Below are positions 10,489 to 20,956 of a stretch of 64,000 nucleotides of DNA, piece after piece (position 1 is the stretch's first letter; each line of letters starts with the position of its first letter). Position numbers and translations under genes: made by a program. Source of the stretch: Clostridium beijerinckii. Its GTDB lineage: Bacteria > Bacillota > Clostridia > Clostridiales > Clostridiaceae. The notes under the pieces were generated by a model, which made no database searches, was not told the DNA's origin, and saw only the letters and a list, made by a program, of their open reading frames with translations. The DNA lies in the NCBI RefSeq assembly GCF_036699995.1, contig NZ_CP144906.1, forward strand, positions 328,501 through 392,500. The letters run 5' to 3'.

Positions 10489-10965
10489 ATGATTTCTTTA
10501 TACATTAAATGTAAATTTAAATTCAAAGATAGTACGCAAAAGAAAAGCTTGTGTAAGAAAAGAAAACGAGAAGGCTTTACTTTAATTGAAATGATTGCAG
10601 TAATTGCAATTATTGGAATTTTAGCTGTTGCTATTTTACCTAAAGTGAATGGCTATATAAATGAAGCGAAAAAAGTTAAAGTTGTAGATCAATGCAGAAA
10701 AGTAATAATGGCCGTTGAATCATATAATTTAAAAAATGATTCTCCTCTAAGTGAAAGCACTAGTGTAAGTTCGGCTATAAGAAACAAAGGGATTAGTAAG
10801 TATTTAGATGGAGTTGAATTTGGTAATTTAAATACTAGTAGCACAAGTTTAAAAGATTGTTATGATGTAGTAAATGGTGCAGAATTTGATTTCACAGAAA
10901 ATACAGATATTTTAAATCCAACGACGATTGATAATGGATCTATCAAAGATGATGTAAAAAAATAG
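10489..10965 (+). CDS. Type IV pilin-like / pseudopilin protein
   Basis: A 158-residue protein with a prepilin-peptidase site: a basic leader ends KRKREG29 followed by F30-TLIEMIAVIAIIGILAVAILPK, with the conserved Glu at mature position 5 (Glu34). The hydrophobic stretch at about 30-52 is both membrane anchor and assembly helix; the rest is a small polar globular domain. The start is uncertain: an ATG at 10482 lies closer to GGAGAT but is in another frame and stops after 8 codons, while 10489 is 12 bases from that site and gives an unusually long 29-residue leader. No prepilin peptidase, ATPase or platform gene is visible in the window, so it depends on machinery elsewhere. Confidence 0.82.
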   Translation: MISLYIKCKFKFKDSTQKKSLCKKRKREGFTLIEMIAVIAIIGILAVAILPKVNGYINEAKKVKVVDQCRKVIMAVESYNLKNDSPLSESTSVSSAIRNKGISKYLDGVEFGNLNTSSTSLKDCYDVVNGAEFDFTENTDILNPTTIDNGSIKDDVKK

Positions 10966-11095
10966 AAAAGATATCGATAACAATAAATTTAACTTACATT
11001 ATTGAAGTAAATTTGCAATTTTAGCTTCAAATTTATTGACTTTAGATTGTACATACATTATAATAATTTTAATTTAAAATATAGCACATTTGAAA

Positions 11096-11160
11096 ACTTA
11101 TATATACCTTGAATATGGCAAGGAGTATCTACCGGGAGCCGTAAATTTCCGACTATAAGT
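11096..11160 (+). promoter_or_regulatory. Guanine riboswitch aptamer upstream of guaB
   Basis: P1 pairs ACTTAT (11096-11101) with ATAAGT (11155-11160). Within it are a P2 hairpin with CCTTG and CAAGG, the joining segment TATCTACC, a P3 loop with CCGTAAAT, and CCGACTA. The C in GACTA is the specificity base that selects guanine over adenine (adenine aptamers have T there). A terminator follows, so guanine or hypoxanthine would lower guaB expression. Confidence 0.93.
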
Positions 11161-11194
11161 GATATTAGTATAGGCTAAATCTATAGATTTATTA

Positions 11195-11233
11195 GCATAT
11201 TAACATCACTTTTGAGGTTAATGTGCTTTTTTT
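11195..11233 (+). terminator. Riboswitch expression-platform terminator
   Basis: GCATATTAAC (11195-11204) pairs with GTTAATGTGC (11217-11226), then seven T's. The segment just after P1, GTGATATTA, can instead pair with TAACATCAC (11201-11209) with one mismatch, giving a plausible antiterminator that guanine-stabilised P1 would disfavour. It lies about 90 bases before guaB. Confidence 0.87.
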
Positions 11234-11275
11234 GTACAAAAAAACAGTACAAGCAATGCAAGTGAAAAATCATGA

Positions 11276-12778
<1,503 letters not shown>

Positions 12779-12781
12779 TAA

Positions 12782-12836
12782 AATGCACAGTTCACAATCA
12801 TGAAATATACCACTTATGTGAACTGTGCATTATTTG
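12782..12836 (+). terminator. Hairpin/terminator after guaB
   Basis: Long perfect stem TGCACAGTTCACA (12784-12796) with TGTGAACTGTGCA (12817-12829), flanked by AA/TT. The T-tract is weak (TTATTTGATT), so it may be partial attenuation or RNA stabilisation between guaB and guaA. Confidence 0.65.
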
Positions 12837-12965
12837 ATTAACTGATAATTATAGAGATTATTTAAATTAGTATTCATAATTTTCGGTGAAAATTGTCTCA
12901 ATTTATTGATAAAAAGATTTATTTAGTTGATAATAGAATTTATAAGAAGAGTTTAGGAGGAGAAC

Positions 12966-14498
12966 ATGAAAAGAGATTTAGTTTTAGTTGTTGATTTTGG
13001 TGGACAATATAACCAACTAATAGCGAGAAGAGTAAGAGAATGTGGCGTTTATTGCGAGATTATTCCATATGACTATACTATAGAAAAGATAAAAGCTAAA
13101 AATCCCAAGGGTATAATATTCACAGGCGGACCTAATAGTGTTTATGGAGAAGATACTCCAACAGTAGAAAAAGAAGTATTTGAATTAGGCGTTCCAGTAC
13201 TTGGAATATGCTATGGTGATCAATTAATGGCGCATTTATTAGGTGGAAAAGTTGCGACAGCACCAGTAAGAGAATATGGAAAAACAAATGTAAAATTAGA
13301 TAAATCATCTAAATTATTTGAAGGAATCGAAACTTATGGTATAGCTTGGATGAGTCATACTGATTATATTGAAGAAGCTCCAAAAGGATTTAAGGTAATA
13401 GGAACTACAGAAGTTTGTCCTGTTGCAGCTATGGAAAATGAAGAAAAAAGGCTTTATGGAGTTCAATTCCATGCAGAAGTTGAACATACTCAATTTGGGC
13501 AAAAAATGTTAGAGAACTTTATACATAATATTTGTGGCTTAGAAAACAGCTGGTCTATGGGATCTTTTGCAGAAGAAAAAATAAAAGAAATAAAAGAATT
13601 AGTGGGGGATAAGAAAGTATTATGTGCTTTATCTGGTGGAGTTGACTCTTCAGTAGCAGCAATGATTGTACATAAGGCTATTGGTCACAACCTAACTTGT
13701 ATATTTGTTGATCATGGTTTATTAAGAAAAGATGAAGGCGATACTGTTGAAAGAGTATTTAAGAAGGAATTTGATATGAACATTAAGAGAGTTAATGTTT
13801 CAGATAGATTCCTTGGAAAACTTGCAGGAGTATCAGATCCAGAAACTAAGAGAAAAATAATTGGTGAAGAATTTATAAGAGTTTTTGAAGAAGAAGCTAA
13901 AAAACTTGGTCAAATTGATTATCTTGTTCAAGGAACAATTTACCCAGATATCGTAGAAAGTGGAACTAAGACATCAGCAACTATAAAATCTCATCATAAT
14001 GTTGGTGGACTTCCAGAAGATATGCAATTTGAGCTTATAGAACCATTAAGAGAATTATTTAAAGATGAAGTTAGAGCAGTAGGAGAAGAGCTTGGAATTC
14101 CTCACAAATTAGTTTGGAGGCAGCCTTTCCCAGGTCCTGGTCTTGCTATTAGAGTTTTAGGTGAAATTACAGAAGAAAAGCTTGAAATAGTTAGAGAAGC
14201 AGATGCAATATTCAGAGAAGAGATTGCAAATGCAAATCTTGATGAATCTATTTGGCAATACTTCGCATGCTTACCTAATATCCGTTCTGTTGGAGTTATG
14301 GGAGATGAAAGAACATATTCTCATACAATTGCTTTAAGAGCTGTTACATCAAGTGATGCAATGACATCTGAATGGGCGAGAATTCCATACGAAATTTTAG
14401 ATTTAGTAAGCAGAAGAATTGTAAATGAAGTTAAGGGAGTAAACAGAATTGTTTACGATATAACTTCAAAACCACCAGCTACTATAGAATGGGAATAG
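12966..14498 (+). CDS. guaA: GMP synthase (glutamine-hydrolysing)
   Basis: A 510-residue two-domain enzyme. The N-terminal class I glutaminase has the nucleophile in [20 protein letters not shown] and the downstream His/Glu in [10 protein letters not shown]. The ATP-pyrophosphatase domain starts at about 200 with the P-loop [12 protein letters not shown], and the C-terminal dimerisation domain ends [10 protein letters not shown]. It converts XMP to GMP using glutamine and ATP, the step after guaB. AGGAGGAG precedes the ATG. Unlike guaB, no riboswitch is visible in its 130-base leader, so its control may differ. Confidence 0.97.
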   Translation: MKRDLVLVVDFGGQYNQLIARRVRECGVYCEIIPYDYTIEKIKAKNPKGIIFTGGPNSVYGEDTPTVEKEVFELGVPVLGICYGDQLMAHLLGGKVATAPVREYGKTNVKLDKSSKLFEGIETYGIAWMSHTDYIEEAPKGFKVIGTTEVCPVAAMENEEKRLYGVQFHAEVEHTQFGQKMLENFIHNICGLENSWSMGSFAEEKIKEIKELVGDKKVLCALSGGVDSSVAAMIVHKAIGHNLTCIFVDHGLLRKDEGDTVERVFKKEFDMNIKRVNVSDRFLGKLAGVSDPETKRKIIGEEFIRVFEEEAKKLGQIDYLVQGTIYPDIVESGTKTSATIKSHHNVGGLPEDMQFELIEPLRELFKDEVRAVGEELGIPHKLVWRQPFPGPGLAIRVLGEITEEKLEIVREADAIFREEIANANLDESIWQYFACLPNIRSVGVMGDERTYSHTIALRAVTSSDAMTSEWARIPYEILDLVSRRIVNEVKGVNRIVYDITSKPPATIEWE

Positions 14499-14556
14499 GA
14501 TTGAGTCTTATTAAATAAGGTGTATAGACACTCAAAGAAAATATAATAAAAAATTT

Positions 14557-14606
14557 AGTGGCTTAGATATTATCTAAAAAAGGTAACATCTAAGCTACTT
14601 TTTTTG
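14557..14606 (+). terminator. Intrinsic terminator after guaA
   Basis: AGTGGCTTAGAT (14557-14568) pairs with ATCTAAGCTACT (14588-14599, one G-T), then a run of T's. The 20-base loop is long. Confidence 0.82.
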
Positions 14607-14629
14607 TTGATTTTTTAGAGAGGTGATAA

Positions 14630-14704
14630 ATGAGAAAAGGAGTAAAAAACGGTAGGAAAGAAATTTACAATGACAACACTACTAACGTTAGATTTTCTGA
14701 ATAA
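14630..14704 (+). CDS. Possible 24-residue peptide
   Basis: ATG at 14630 is preceded by AGAGGTGATAA, a good ribosome-binding site, and reads MRKGVKNGRKEIYNDNTTNV then RFSE before TAA. It is very short, basic at the N-terminus and of unknown function. It lies directly after the guaA terminator and 190 bases before the Cys-rich protein. No family is recognised; the call rests only on the start signal. Confidence 0.3.
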   Translation: MRKGVKNGRKEIYNDNTTNVRFSE

Positions 14705-14894
14705 TATTTTTAAAGCAGTAAATACATATTTTCTCTAACTAATAGCAAATAAAATATAACAGCATAATATATTATTAGATAGGTATTAAATTTTATAGGC
14801 AGATCAATAATAATTTGATCCTAGTAATACTTTAACTAAGCGCTTTAGCAATGATTAAACGAAAATTAATGCTGATTACGAAGGAGAGGAAATA

Positions 14895-15218
14895 ATGGAA
14901 AACAGAAATAATAGAAATTGCAGACGTTGTAATTGTGAAGAAGAACGTGGAGAGATGGATAGTAGAAATTGTAATCCTTGTGGTAATGGAACTCTTGGCG
15001 CTAACGTAAATAATGACTGTTTAGCTGATGCGTTGGAAGATGCATATAATGATGGCTATAAAGATGGATATCGTGATGGTTATGAGGATGGAAATACTGC
15101 AGGAGAAACTGCGGGAGAGACAGCTGGATACAAGCAAGGATATTGCGATGGGTATGAAAAAGCAAAACAAGAGGTCTTAGATTATATCAGAAGAAATAGA
15201 TGTTGTAGATGCTGTTAA
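14895..15218 (+). CDS. Cys-rich protein with a central G-x3 repeat
   Basis: A 107-residue protein of unknown function. Both ends are Cys/Arg/Asn-rich (CRRCNC near the start, RNRCCRCC at the end). The middle, about residues 53-88, has glycines every fourth residue (NDGYKDGYRDGYEDGNTAGE, then TAGETAGYKQGYCDGYEKA), the pattern known as deca-GX3 in Yae1/Lto1-type proteins, usually a pair of packed helices. Paired cysteines at both ends suggest metal binding or disulfide cross-linking; a spore-coat-like or metal-chaperone role is possible but not shown. GAAGGAGAGG precedes the ATG. It is monocistronic with its own terminator. Confidence 0.75.
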   Translation: MENRNNRNCRRCNCEEERGEMDSRNCNPCGNGTLGANVNNDCLADALEDAYNDGYKDGYRDGYEDGNTAGETAGETAGYKQGYCDGYEKAKQEVLDYIRRNRCCRCC

Positions 15219-15250
15219 GCAGAACTAAATTATATAATAAGTAGTTATAT

Positions 15251-15305
15251 AAAAAAAGGTGTTTATAAGTGATTGAAAAATCATTGTTAAACACCTTTTT
15301 TATTT
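15251..15305 (+). terminator. Intrinsic terminator after the Cys-rich gene
   Basis: AAAAAAAGGTGTTTA pairs with TAAACACCTTTTT around an inner region that can form a second small hairpin; the 3' arm ends in T's. Confidence 0.85.
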
Positions 15306-15660
15306 AATATAAATATGGTTATAGTGATAATTTAAATAGTTCATATTAGATAAGAGTTAATTAAAAAGTTACTTTTAATACTAATTGAATACAATTGTGC
15401 AAACATTTTCTCTGTAGAGGAAAAAGACGGCATTAATCGTTATCATTATATAAAGTATAATTACATTAAAGAAAGGGGGTATCGAAAACGCTTGAAAAAA
15501 TCAACCTTTGAATATAAGATAGTCATAAGATTATACTATGAGTATAATTTTTAAAGACTTCTAAAATCAAAGAACAACAAGTTAAAGTAAGATTAATAGT
15601 AATAATTTTATTTTAATTTAAATGAATTAATAAGTATTGATTCTTTTCAAGGAGGCAAAA
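15306..15660. other. Leader region of the glucitol operon
   Basis: About 350 bases with no gene. The operon promoter must lie here. Around 15483-15497 there is GAAAACGCTT, which resembles the core of a catabolite-responsive element, but three positions of the usual 14-base consensus do not match. GutR operators are likely here but I cannot define them. Confidence 0.35.
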
Positions 15661-17586
15661 ATGAAGTATTTTTATACTGAAAACCGTTCGACAAGAATTC
15701 TAAAATTAATTGAACGAAGACATTCCATTTCTGTTGACGCCATTGCTGAAAAATTTGAGGTCAGTTCTAAAACAGTTAAAAATGATGTAAAAGAGCTAAA
15801 TGGTTTATTAAAAGGATCTGCACTAATTGATAATAAGCAAGGAATATATAAAATTTATATTATCGATAATAATAAATTTGAGGAAATCAAGACTAATATA
15901 TATAACCAAAAGGAATTTCTTAATTCACCTCAAAGAAGAATGGCATTTATTTTGTATAAGCTTATGAATAGTGAAGAGCCATATTTAACTGATGACCTGG
16001 CGTGTGAGATGAATGTCGGAAGAACGACAGTAATAAGTGATTTAAAGAAAATGAGGGAGATACTTAATAACTACGATTTAAAGATTATAGGCAAAACAAA
16101 TAATGGATTAGCCTTAAAAGGTACAGAATTAAATATAAGGTTTCTTGTACTTGAGAACCTTTATGAAATGATTTATGGAGAATACGAATTAGATGAAGAT
16201 GTTATTGATTTAGTAAAAGAGATAACAGACCAATATCAGTTCGATACAACGACATTTGAATCTTTCATACATTCTCTAGTTGTAACTTTAGATCGCCTTT
16301 TAAATGGACATACAATCAATACATTAAGCGAGAAATATGGTGAATTATTAAGAAGTTGGGAATTTACATTGGTAAATACTATATCAGATGCAGTTGAAAA
16401 AAGGCTTACTATAAGTATTCCAATTAAAGAAAGAATTTTCTTAGCATTGCCGATTATAGGAATGAATACTCCGACTAACATAGAAGGGATTTCACCACAC
16501 GTTGAAATTACAGAAGAAGTATCAAATTTAGTAAATCATATATTAGAGCGCATTAAATACGATATGGGTTTAAACATTACGCTAGATGATATTTTGAAAG
16601 ACTTTGTATACCATATGGCCTTCTTGGTAAATCGTTTAAAGTATGGGGTCCATATTCATAATCCTATAGTAGATGAGATTAGGAAAAAATATAAAGTAGC
16701 TTATAAAATGGCAGAGTTAGCGCGAGATGTCATTGAAAAAAGTCTTGATGTAAAAATGACGCAAGATGAAGTTGGATTTATAGCAGCATATTTTGGAGTT
16801 TTTATTTCAGAGCAGCAAATAGAAAAAAGTAAAATATATAAAGTTGCAGTTATATGCGGAACTGGAAGAGTTACAGCTAGGTTGGTTGCAAGTCAATTAA
16901 AAGGCATTTTTGATGCGAACACAGTTATAGATTTATATTCAGATAGCACAGTTACTAGCGAAATATTAGATAAGTATAATTTAGTTCTATCTACTGTCCA
17001 AGCTAACTTTAAGACAACAGCCACTGTAATATATTTAGAGAAAATATTTGATGAAGAAGCGCTGAAGAAAAGAATAAAAAGTATTAAGTATATAGATAAA
17101 TTAGACATGCCATCCATGCAGGGAATGGATTCTATATTACTAAGTATTTTAGATGAAGATACCTTTTTTATCTTGGATAATCAATTGAGTTATTTAGAAA
17201 ATGTTAATCATATGATTGATAATCTATACTCAAAAGGTTATGTAGATGATGGATTTAAGGAAAGAATAAGAAAAAGAGAAGAAAAGTCTACGATGATTTT
17301 TAATGAATCTATAGCATTTCCTCATACTATCAATTATGAGAATGATGAAATCGTAGTCAGTTTAGGAATAATTCCAGAAAAGGCTGGAGAAAACAATCAA
17401 AGAAAACTTGTATTTTTGGTAGGACTTCCAGAACAAACTAAGGATGATACACTCTTGGTTAAAATTTATGATGAAATTATAGCTATTGCTAATGATAAGA
17501 ATACCATTGAGGCTCTTTCAAAGGTAAAAAGTTATAGAGAGCTAATTTTACATTTTACAAAAGAAAACGATATATTTGATTTATAA
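15661..17586 (+). CDS. gutR: PRD-containing transcriptional regulator of the glucitol operon
   Basis: A 641-residue regulator; ATG 15661 follows AAGGAGGC, and an in-frame TTG 24 bases upstream is less likely. Order: DeoR-like helix-turn-helix (residues 1-70, ISVDAIAEKFEVSSKTVKNDV), a second HTH-like region, two PTS regulation domains (about 170-280 and 290-400, with His in SFIHSLV and VYHMAFL), an EIIB-like domain with Cys in VICGTGRVTA, and an EIIA-like C-terminal domain with His in IAFPHTINY. Phosphorylation of these His/Cys residues by the PTS would set activity, as in LicR/MtlR-type activators. It is the first gene of the operon, 11 bases before gutM, so it probably controls itself. Confidence 0.88.
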   Translation: MKYFYTENRSTRILKLIERRHSISVDAIAEKFEVSSKTVKNDVKELNGLLKGSALIDNKQGIYKIYIIDNNKFEEIKTNIYNQKEFLNSPQRRMAFILYKLMNSEEPYLTDDLACEMNVGRTTVISDLKKMREILNNYDLKIIGKTNNGLALKGTELNIRFLVLENLYEMIYGEYELDEDVIDLVKEITDQYQFDTTTFESFIHSLVVTLDRLLNGHTINTLSEKYGELLRSWEFTLVNTISDAVEKRLTISIPIKERIFLALPIIGMNTPTNIEGISPHVEITEEVSNLVNHILERIKYDMGLNITLDDILKDFVYHMAFLVNRLKYGVHIHNPIVDEIRKKYKVAYKMAELARDVIEKSLDVKMTQDEVGFIAAYFGVFISEQQIEKSKIYKVAVICGTGRVTARLVASQLKGIFDANTVIDLYSDSTVTSEILDKYNLVLSTVQANFKTTATVIYLEKIFDEEALKKRIKSIKYIDKLDMPSMQGMDSILLSILDEDTFFILDNQLSYLENVNHMIDNLYSKGYVDDGFKERIRKREEKSTMIFNESIAFPHTINYENDEIVVSLGIIPEKAGENNQRKLVFLVGLPEQTKDDTLLVKIYDEIIAIANDKNTIEALSKVKSYRELILHFTKENDIFDL

Positions 17587-17597
17587 GTAGGAGGTTT

Positions 17598-18053
17598 ATG
17601 ATGAATTTTTGGTTTTTGATTATATGCTTTGGAATTGCATTTATACTCCAATATATACTAACATTTGCTCAAATGAAAAGTTTCACGGCTTACTATAGTA
17701 AATTGCGAAGAAGAGGAAGAGTTGCCATTGGTAAAGTAAAAGGTGGTTTCCGTGCTGGATGTATTGCAATGTTTGCTATCGATCAAAATGGAATTATACT
17801 TGAAGGGGGTTATATGCAAGGAATAACAGTACTTGCAAGGGTCAAGAAACTAAACGGATTTGAAGGAAAAGATGTTGGTATATTAACTCAAGCAGATTGT
17901 AAGAACTTAGCTAAACCATTAACCAAAGCAGTACTGGAAGCCTCTTCCAATTATAACGTTATTATGGGCGGTGGCGAAGTTGTAGAGCCGCAAAGTCCAT
18001 TACAAAGATTAGGTAATATTTTTACAGCTAAAAAATTAAAAGCTCACAATTAG
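17598..18053 (+). CDS. gutM: Glucitol operon activator protein GutM
   Basis: A 151-residue GutM-family protein with one N-terminal membrane segment (about residues 4-24, FWFLIICFGIAFILQYILTF) and a soluble domain beginning KSFTAYYSKLRRRGRVAIGKVKGGFRAG. Starts at 17598 and 17601 are both possible after AGGAGG. In enterobacteria GutM activates the glucitol operon; the clostridial mechanism is not clear. It sits between the regulator and the PTS permease genes in one transcription unit. Confidence 0.88.
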   Translation: MMNFWFLIICFGIAFILQYILTFAQMKSFTAYYSKLRRRGRVAIGKVKGGFRAGCIAMFAIDQNGIILEGGYMQGITVLARVKKLNGFEGKDVGILTQADCKNLAKPLTKAVLEASSNYNVIMGGGEVVEPQSPLQRLGNIFTAKKLKAHN

Positions 18054-18068
18054 AAAGGAGATATTAAT

Positions 18069-18617
18069 ATGGACGCAATTGTTTATTTTGCAAAAGGATT
18101 TATGTATTTATTTGAAGTTGGTGGAAATACATTTGTTAGTTGGGTAACAGGAATTATCCCAAAGGTATTATTACTTTTAGTTTTTATGAATTCAATAATT
18201 GCTCTTATTGGACAAGATAAAGTTGACAGGTTTGCAAAGTTTGCATCTAAAAATGTTATATTAGCTTATGGAGTTTTGCCATTCTTATCAGCCTTTATGT
18301 TAGGTAATCCAATGGCATTATCAATGGGGAAATTTCTTCCTGAAAGAATGAAACCAAGTTACTATGCATCAGCATCGTATCATTGTCACACAAACAGCGG
18401 TATTTTTCCTCATATTAATGTAGGTGAAATATTCATTTACCTAGGTATTGCAAATGGTATTACAACTCTTGGCCTTGATCCAACAGCTTTAGGACTTCGT
18501 TATTTATTAGTAGGTTTAGTAATGAATTTCTTTGCAGGATGGGTAACTGATTTTACTACAAAGATTGTTATGAGACAACAAGGTATTGAATTAAGTAATC
18601 AACTTAAGGCAAATTAG
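18069..18617 (+). CDS. srlA: Glucitol/sorbitol PTS, EIIC2 component
   Basis: A 182-residue membrane protein of the glucitol PTS (SrlA/GutA1 type) with several hydrophobic helices and the conserved stretch YHCHTNSGIFPHINVGEIFIYLGIANGITTLG. It pairs with SrlE to form the glucitol channel that phosphorylates the sugar during uptake. AAGGAG precedes the ATG, 15 bases after gutM, and srlE follows after 17 bases. The split of the permease into SrlA and SrlE is the normal arrangement for this PTS family. Confidence 0.93.
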   Translation: MDAIVYFAKGFMYLFEVGGNTFVSWVTGIIPKVLLLLVFMNSIIALIGQDKVDRFAKFASKNVILAYGVLPFLSAFMLGNPMALSMGKFLPERMKPSYYASASYHCHTNSGIFPHINVGEIFIYLGIANGITTLGLDPTALGLRYLLVGLVMNFFAGWVTDFTTKIVMRQQGIELSNQLKAN

Positions 18618-18634
18618 TTTAGGAGGGTATTCAT

Positions 18635-19645
18635 ATGGAAAAATATAATGCAATTAAAATTGTAAAAGGAAGTGGAGGTTTTGGCGGTCCACTTACAGTA
18701 AAACCTGAAGAAGGAAAAGATACATTATTATATATTACAGGTGGTGGAGCTGAACCTGAAATTGTAGAAAAGATTGTTAGCTTAACAGGATGTAAAGCGG
18801 TAAATGGATTTAAAACATCTGTACCAGAGGAACAAATTTTCTTAGTTATTATTGATTGTGGTGGAACACTTCGCTGTGGAATATACCCACAAAAGAGAAT
18901 TCCGACAATAAATGTTATGCCAGTAGGTAAAAGTGGGCCTTTAGCAAAATTCATTACAGAAGACATCTATGTATCTGCAGTTGGTTTAAATCAAATCTCT
19001 TTAGCAGATTCAGGTGCAGAACCTATAAAGAGCACAAAAGCGCCTGAGGAAGGAAAAAGAGAATTTAAATATAGTGCGGATAAGAAAGTATCACAAAGTT
19101 TGGCTGAAAACAGTAAATCTAGCATTGTCCAAAAAATTGGTATGGGGGCAGGTAAAGTTGTAAATACACTATACCAAGCAGGCCGTGATGCAGTTCAATC
19201 AATGATTACAACAATATTACCATTCATGGCATTTGTTGCGATGCTAATAGGAATTATACAAGGTTCGGGATTTGGTAATTGGTTCGCTAAAATATTAGTA
19301 CCATTAGCAGGAAACGGAATTGGACTTATGATTCTTGGATTCATATGCTCTATTCCTCTATTATCAGCATTACTTGGACCAGGTGCAGTTATAGCACAAA
19401 TCGTAGGTACTTTAATTGGTGTTGAAATAGGTAAAGGGACTATTCCTCCAAGCTTAGCATTACCAGCATTATTCGCTATTAATACACAATGTGCATGTGA
19501 CTTTATTCCAGTAGGTTTAGGTCTAGCTGAAGCAGAACCAGAAACAGTAGAGGTTGGTGTTCCATCTGTATTGTATTCACGTTTCATGATTGGTGTACCT
19601 AGAGTAGCAGTTGCATGGGTTGCAAGTATAGGATTGTATCAATAA
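18635..19645 (+). CDS. srlE: Glucitol/sorbitol PTS, EIIBC component
   Basis: A 336-residue protein. The cytosolic EIIB part (about 1-180) starts [22 protein letters not shown] and contains the conserved [32 protein letters not shown]; the phosphorylated Cys should be in this domain but I cannot assign it with certainty. The C-terminal half is membrane-embedded, with helices from about residue 185 ([20 protein letters not shown]) and the motif [25 protein letters not shown]. It transfers phosphate from EIIA (SrlB) to incoming glucitol. Confidence 0.93.
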   Translation: MEKYNAIKIVKGSGGFGGPLTVKPEEGKDTLLYITGGGAEPEIVEKIVSLTGCKAVNGFKTSVPEEQIFLVIIDCGGTLRCGIYPQKRIPTINVMPVGKSGPLAKFITEDIYVSAVGLNQISLADSGAEPIKSTKAPEEGKREFKYSADKKVSQSLAENSKSSIVQKIGMGAGKVVNTLYQAGRDAVQSMITTILPFMAFVAMLIGIIQGSGFGNWFAKILVPLAGNGIGLMILGFICSIPLLSALLGPGAVIAQIVGTLIGVEIGKGTIPPSLALPALFAINTQCACDFIPVGLGLAEAEPETVEVGVPSVLYSRFMIGVPRVAVAWVASIGLYQ

Positions 19646-19761
19646 ACTATAAAATTTATTTAATTGCGATTGAGTGGTTCTTATGAATTGCTCAATTGCA
19701 CCAAGGAAAATACATTGCTGATTTAGATGCAAGGAGTGGAATAAAAGGAGGGTTATCCATA

Positions 19762-20442
19762 GTGAAATTAATTATTGATGATGTAAATATTGAAAAAATA
19801 AAAGATGTTTTCAGCATATTCCCAATTGATGGTGTAACTAGTAATCCGAGTATTTTGTATAAGTATGGAAAACAGCCGTATGAAATATTAAGAGAAATAC
19901 GTGAATTTATTGGAGAAAACTCGGAATTACATGTACAGGTGATTTCTGAAAGTTCAGAAGGTATGCTTAAAGAAGCACATAAAATTATTAAAGAGCTAGG
20001 TAAAAATACTTATGTAAAGATACCTGTAACTAGAGAGGGGTTAAAGGTTATAAAAATTCTTAGAAAAGAAGAAATTAATGTTACTGCTACCGCTATATAT
20101 ACTCAAATGCAAGCATATCTAGCTGGAAAAGCAGGTGCTCAATATGCTGCTCCATATGTAAACCGAATTGATAATTTGGGAGCAAATGGTGTTCAAGTGG
20201 CAAAAGACATTCACGATATTTTTGAGAAAAACAATTTAAAAACAGAAGTATTAGCAGCTAGTTTTAAGAATTCACAACAAGTATTAGAATTATGCAAGTA
20301 TGGAATTGGAGCGGCTACAATTTCACCTGATGTAATCGAAGGTTTAATTAAAAACGATTGCGTGGATGTAGCTATAGAGAACTTTAAAAAAGATTTTGAA
20401 ATATTATGTGGTCAAGGTAATACCATGTTAAATTGCCGATAA
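19762..20442 (+). CDS. Transaldolase / fructose-6-phosphate aldolase-like protein
   Basis: A 226-residue protein of the short transaldolase (FSA/TalC) family. GTG 19762 has AAGGAGGG nine bases upstream, so it is preferred over in-frame starts further upstream. Motifs: GVTSNPSIL near residue 30, VKIPVTREGL with the probable Schiff-base Lys near residue 85, TAIYTQMQA, and YVNRIDNLG. It lies inside the glucitol PTS operon, between srlE and srlB. A role in handling fructose-6-phosphate, the product of SrlD, is a reasonable inference. A transaldolase-like gene at this position is known from the C. beijerinckii gut operon. Confidence 0.85.
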   Translation: MKLIIDDVNIEKIKDVFSIFPIDGVTSNPSILYKYGKQPYEILREIREFIGENSELHVQVISESSEGMLKEAHKIIKELGKNTYVKIPVTREGLKVIKILRKEEINVTATAIYTQMQAYLAGKAGAQYAAPYVNRIDNLGANGVQVAKDIHDIFEKNNLKTEVLAASFKNSQQVLELCKYGIGAATISPDVIEGLIKNDCVDVAIENFKKDFEILCGQGNTMLNCR

Positions 20443-20506
20443 TCTAAGTAGCTTAGAATAAATAATAATTTTACAAAGAAATATATTTGAAGGGATGAAA
20501 GCATCT

Positions 20507-20875
20507 ATGAGTAGTAAGATAATCTATGAAAATAAAGTAAAAGCCTTAGGAGATTTAGCAGAAACATTCTTAGAAGAAGGAATGATAATATTTTTTGGAG
20601 ATAATGCACCAGATACACTAGCAGATTACTGTTACTCTATTAATATAAAGGAAGTTAAAGAAACAATTAAACCTGGACAAGTATTTATGATTGATGGAAT
20701 GGCTTTTGAAATAACAGCTGTTGGAGATGTGGCTGAGAAGAATCTAGTGAGTTTAGGACATATAACTGTTGCGTTTAATGGTTCTAAAGTACCTACTTTA
20801 TCAGGGACAATTTGTGTGGAGAAAAAAGAAATTCCTAAACTCAAAATAGGAAGTGAAATATTTATATTAGCATAA
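20507..20875 (+). CDS. srlB: Glucitol/sorbitol PTS, EIIA component
   Basis: A 122-residue PTS EIIA of the glucitol family, starting MSSKIIYENKVKALGDLAETF. The EIIA motif appears as VSLGHITVAFNG near residue 85, where His is the expected phospho-acceptor from HPr. The ATG at 20495 lies directly on the AAGGG site, while 20507 has usable spacing, so 20507 is chosen; the difference is four residues. It supplies phosphate to SrlE. Confidence 0.92.
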   Translation: MSSKIIYENKVKALGDLAETFLEEGMIIFFGDNAPDTLADYCYSINIKEVKETIKPGQVFMIDGMAFEITAVGDVAEKNLVSLGHITVAFNGSKVPTLSGTICVEKKEIPKLKIGSEIFILA

Positions 20876-20956
20876 TTATATCTAAAATTTATATGAAATC
20901 GAAATGATAATAAAATGGCATTAAATAATGAAGTTAAATAATCAGGAGGAATTTTT

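Noticed and set aside
15483..15497. Catabolite-responsive element (CcpA site) before gutR
   Set aside because: The core GAAAACGCTT fits, but three positions of the usual 14-base consensus do not; too weak to annotate as a site.
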